64,000 bases of DNA from Acanthornis magna (taxonomy: Eukaryota > Chordata > Aves > Passeriformes > Acanthizidae). The notes under the pieces were generated by a model. That model saw only the letters and a program-made list of their open reading frames with translations. It made no database searches and was not told the DNA's origin. A program made the position numbers and the translations under genes. The stretch covers positions 15,668,001 through 15,732,000 of the forward strand of contig JAWUZG010000056.1 in the NCBI GenBank assembly GCA_036785705.1. Direction: 5' to 3'. Below are positions 60,801 to 64,000 of the stretch, in pieces; position 1 is the first letter of the stretch, and each line of letters begins with the position of its first letter.

Positions 60801-62122
60801 ATACAAAGAGCTTAAGACCTCCAAACATTCAGAGCTGCAGACCAGGTTTCAGCCCTGCCTCTCATTTCCCTGTGTTTCAAAGTGAATCATAACATAATCC
60901 TCTAAATACTTAAGAGTTTCCCAAGGCTGTGTTTGTTAAAAATCTGAGCACTGAAAGAACTTTCTAGGGATTTTGTCATGTACTTTGACTACCTCCAAGT
61001 TAATAAAAACATTCTGTCTACAGAAAGACTCCACTAGACGATTTTTACTGAATCAGAGGGACAAAATGACTGAAAAGGAAAAATTGGGGTTTTAGCCCAT
61101 GACAAATAATTTGTAGGAAAAGAAGATCATCTTTTTACTCGTTCTTTTTAAACCCACAACCCTGAATACTTTCTGTATCATACCAATCCTATAGGACTGA
61201 GTTCGATACAGAAATCATCACTGAGATTATGGACTGACATCTACAATGCTCCAATCATTGTCATCTAGAGATATGATGGGACAGAGAACCTGAACCTGGA
61301 TGGTACAGCCAGCATAGGAAAGGAGATCAAAAACCTCAACTCTCTTTCCTCTTTTCTGGAAATTCGCACCCTCGAGGAAAAACACATGTTTAATCTCCTA
61401 CTCTTTTACTATCGACAGTCTTCCTACGAGTACATGCAAAGGCCCTATTTCACATAGATTTAAACATTACCACGGCATTCTTGTCCCTTACTGCCTCCAG
61501 GAAATCTGAGCAATTTGTAGAAAGCATTCCTACAGTTTCCCTCCTCCTCCTCCTCTACTCCAACAAGCTGCTGCAGCACTAGAACCAGCGCAACTCAGCA
61601 TATACAAAAGATAAAGACTCCCAAGGATATCAAAATCACTCTCCAAATGCAGTTAAAGGCAAAGGCAGAAGGCACTGCCACCCCGAGTGCACAGATGAAG
61701 GAGGAGCTGCAGGAGCACTCCCAATCCACCGAAGGAGCCTGAGCCAGCCCTGCTCTTCCCATCACTGGGGAGGTTAAGGCAAACCTGACTGACTTTGCCT
61801 GGAGGAAGTTAGCACTCCAATTATTCCACCAGCTCTTGAGAGGAGGTGGAGCAACTGCTGGCACAGGAGCAATAGAAAACAGCTGGGAATCAGCAAAGTC
61901 TCAACAAGCACAGGATGTAGATGGACAACAGCTAAATTCATTTAGTGAAATGACTTAAGCTCTTTTGTAAGCTTTAGCCCTGGCCTCAGATATGCCAGAC
62001 GATACCCTGGTTACTCAATCTCAAGCATTCCAACCAAGGGAGAAGCAAAACATCCAATACCCTTCCCTTCTGCAGCTCCTCCCACCCAACCCCCCAAAAC
62101 CCCCTCTTACAGACTCAAAGCA
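57896..62122. other. AT-rich non-coding DNA, no gene recognised
   Basis: Two strong acceptor-like tracts end at 58220 and 58275, only 55 bp apart, without a good donor downstream. A GC-moderate block at 59330-59560 carries an open minus-strand frame of 96 codons that is not recognised. Confidence 0.4.
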
Positions 62123-62159
62123 GGGTTAGGGTTTCTCCAAGCGGGTTGGGGGGAGGGGG
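62123..62159 (+). other. G-quadruplex-capable tract with two telomere-like repeats
   Basis: G runs on the plus strand: GGG (62123-62125), GGG (62129-62131), GGG (62143-62145), GGGGGG (62148-62153) and GGGGG (62155-62159). The first part, AGGGTTAGGGTTT, contains two telomere-type units. Loops of 3, 11, 2 and 1 nt allow four-stranded folding. A T10 run and an (AAAT)n/(GATA)n simple repeat follow directly. Confidence 0.7.
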
Positions 62160-62160
62160 A

Positions 62161-62198
62161 TTTTTTTTTTAAATAAATAAATAAATAGATAGATAAAA
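62161..62198. repeat. T10 run, (AAAT)n and (GATA)n microsatellites
   Basis: Ten T, then four to five AAAT units, then about three GATA-type units. Compound simple repeat. Confidence 0.85.
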
Positions 62199-62959
62199 AG
62201 AGTTGGCAATTCCCTCCATAGTACTTCCTAAGAAGGACTTATTTAAAAGCCTTTAAAAACCCCATAAGCTATTAAATTATTACATCAGGGAGAAGTAACT
62301 CATTATCTTCCTTAGCCAAGTCAGAAGTAGCCAATTTAGGCAGCCGAAATTTCCATTGATAGTTAACCCTCACTTCCACAGCCTTTGGAGGGAAACAATA
62401 TCTGTGCCAGACAGCAGGAGCTGCAGAGGTAATCCAAGCTGGGCGTACAGTCCATCTCAGTGAGAACAAGCTGAGACAACTTGAATTTCCTCCAGCTCAG
62501 CTGCAACCTGTCATCCTTTTCACCAACACACCTACTTGACCCCCGCAATATAATCATCATTTTAACATGCTGCAGAAAGCCTTAAAGTGACAGCTTCATT
62601 TGCTGTATGGAACTGATTTTTTGTGTGAACAAAACGGTTTATTGGCTATAAGAGACAACATGACAATAGTAATCCCACCTCAGTATGACTTAGAAGCTTC
62701 CAATGCTGGAGTACCTGTTCTGCCTTCCACAGTTCAAACTCTGAAATGCCCTGTCCGAGGCAGACTTGTGCTTGGGAAGTGTTACAAGAAGATTACTCCG
62801 AGATAGTATTTCAGTAACAGCAGCATTTTTGCTACACTTATCTCCTACTTCTGCCTGACATGTCTTAACTAAATTTAACCCACTAATCCCAGCACACCTG
62901 AGACAGACAGCAGCCGCTAACACTATCACTCCTACCTTAAACAGGAACACAAACCACAA
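62199..62959. other. Non-coding DNA, no gene recognised
   Basis: Overlapping open frames exist on plus (62600-62806, 68 codons) and minus (62690-62959, 89 codons). The minus frame starts with a hydrophobic signal-peptide-like run, but nothing else supports either frame. Confidence 0.35.
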
Positions 62960-63050
62960 AGTAAGATTACTCAGATTAAGTGATTGACTCGAGGTCAGAG
63001 GAAGTATACTGTCTGTCCCGAATTTGAGCTCTGGACGAGGTAACCTCTAC
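62960..63050 (-). mobile_element. Possible MIR-like SINE relic
   Basis: The plus strand reads CAGATTAAGTGATTGACTCG, then AGGTCAGAGGAAGT and CCGAATTTGAGCTCTGG. It resembles a worn reverse complement of MIR: 'aagtgacttgcccaaggtcacacagcaagt...cagaatttgaacccagg'. Old and patchy. Confidence 0.4.
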
Positions 63051-64000
63051 CCCTGAGCTCGAGCCAGCAGACCCCTCTGGCTTTCTGCAAGCTGCTGCAC
63101 CAAAGGACATGTCCTTCCTCGTTTCCTTTCCCAGCACTGCCATCATTGTGCAGACTCGCTCCTGCATTTCAGCAGGGCGGATTTAGGGGCTGCCTCTGTT
63201 CCTATTCCTTGGGCCAACGCGAGCTCTGAGGAAGCGTCTCACAGCTGCACATTCGCCCTCAACACTCACCACAGAGCCAAGGCTAGCTCTGACTGCACAG
63301 CCCCACAGTAATTGGCTTTCCACAGTCAGGGAGACGCCGTGTCTCCTTCTCAAAGCACATCTTTTAGCCATGCACCAGCCCGAGGCACCAAACCCTCGCT
63401 GCCAGGCTCTCTGTTCCAACCAGCAGCCGCCCAGGACCCAAGGAGAGAAACGAAGGAACACTTAACGTGGTGTGAAGGAGCTCACTGGCAATTCCACCGA
63501 GCAAGCAGATTTAATGAGCTCTCTAAACCATTAGGAAAAACAGGTATTGGCAACATCTTCCAGCACATCAGCTTGTTGTCCAAAAGGGCAAAGCAAACCC
63601 ATTTATTTCTAGTCGAATGGAGGAGGAAAGAGCTTAGAGTCTGGAGCGGCACTCAGCGTAAAGGGATTGAATACACAACCAGCACTTCCAGTCAGCTTGG
63701 AACAGACAAGAGACCTCCACATCCACCACAGTATTTCAACATATTGGCCACTGCGAATGAACAGCATCTGGGTATTGTGGGCTAACCAGAGAAGTCCCTG
63801 GTTAAGACAGAAATGAAGTATAAGCAACAATTCAAACAGAGTAACATCAGACAAGATTGATGACTACTAGTCTGGAACTGCTCAGCCGTCTAAATTGGTA
63901 GTCTGCAGGGTGAGAGAGGGTAATTAAAATATAAAAGATTCACTAGATTAATCATCTTGCACACGATATAAAAATATTTAAATTTGTGTGCATATTATGT
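63051..64000. other. Unique DNA to the window end, no gene recognised
   Basis: A plus-strand open frame of 157 codons at 63312-63785 starts at TTG, not ATG, and has no recognisable domain. The last 150 bp are AT-rich. Confidence 0.4.

Noticed and set aside
62690..62959. Minus-strand frame of 89 codons starting with a signal-peptide-like run
   Set aside because: Overlaps an open plus-strand frame, has no domain or splice support, and hydrophobic runs are common in AT-rich chance frames.

Overview
The window reads as nuclear DNA from a bird, probably a songbird (passerine). The main evidence is six 5'-truncated CR1 LINE fragments. Three of them show the bird-type CR1 3' end, with ATTCTATG-like octamers next to a GGTTGGA/TCCAACC block. 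At the left edge there is also an LTR end that I recall from passerine endogenous retroviruses. Most of the sequence is AT-rich, single-copy-looking and without long reading frames. GC-rich islands carry minisatellites. I found no bacterial-style gene organisation, no tRNA or rRNA gene and no CRISPR array.

Layout. 1-986: LTR-derived sequence with an internal 28/29-bp tandem array. 987-15.9 kb: AT-rich, with two CR1 pieces (5.7 and 9.0-9.4 kb) and a MIR-like relic (8.4 kb). 15.9-17.7 kb: a CR1 tail, a composite 30/18-bp minisatellite with a 138-bp higher-order period, and a CpG-rich block with a TATA-like motif. 17.7-31.4 kb: mostly unique, with two exon-like plus-strand segments (25.1 and 28.0 kb). 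31.4-31.8 kb: a compact CpG-rich promoter-like block with two TGACATCA motifs, an inverted CCAAT box and a TATA-like element. 35.3-35.85 kb: a 20-bp minisatellite of about 26 copies with a 120-bp higher-order period. 40-42.3 kb: one plus-strand and one minus-strand exon-like segment. 44.5 kb: CR1. 45.6-46.65 kb: a CpG-rich lead-in, a 28-bp minisatellite (17 full copies plus a partial), a derived 19-bp array and a CR1 tail. 46.7-64 kb: unique AT-rich DNA, a CR1 piece (56.4 kb), two MIR-like relics and a G-quadruplex-capable tract (62.1 kb).

No protein-coding gene can be named. The longest reading frames lie in minisatellites and are by-products of repeat units that contain no stop codon. A few short segments have good splice signals on both sides and an open frame between them. 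They are listed as low-confidence candidate exons, because signals like these also arise by chance in 64 kb. The simplest reading is intergenic DNA or large introns, with possible alternative promoters at 31.5 kb and 17.2 kb. The best candidates for something new are the higher-order minisatellites and the 31.5-kb promoter-like block. I did not see a clear undescribed system.
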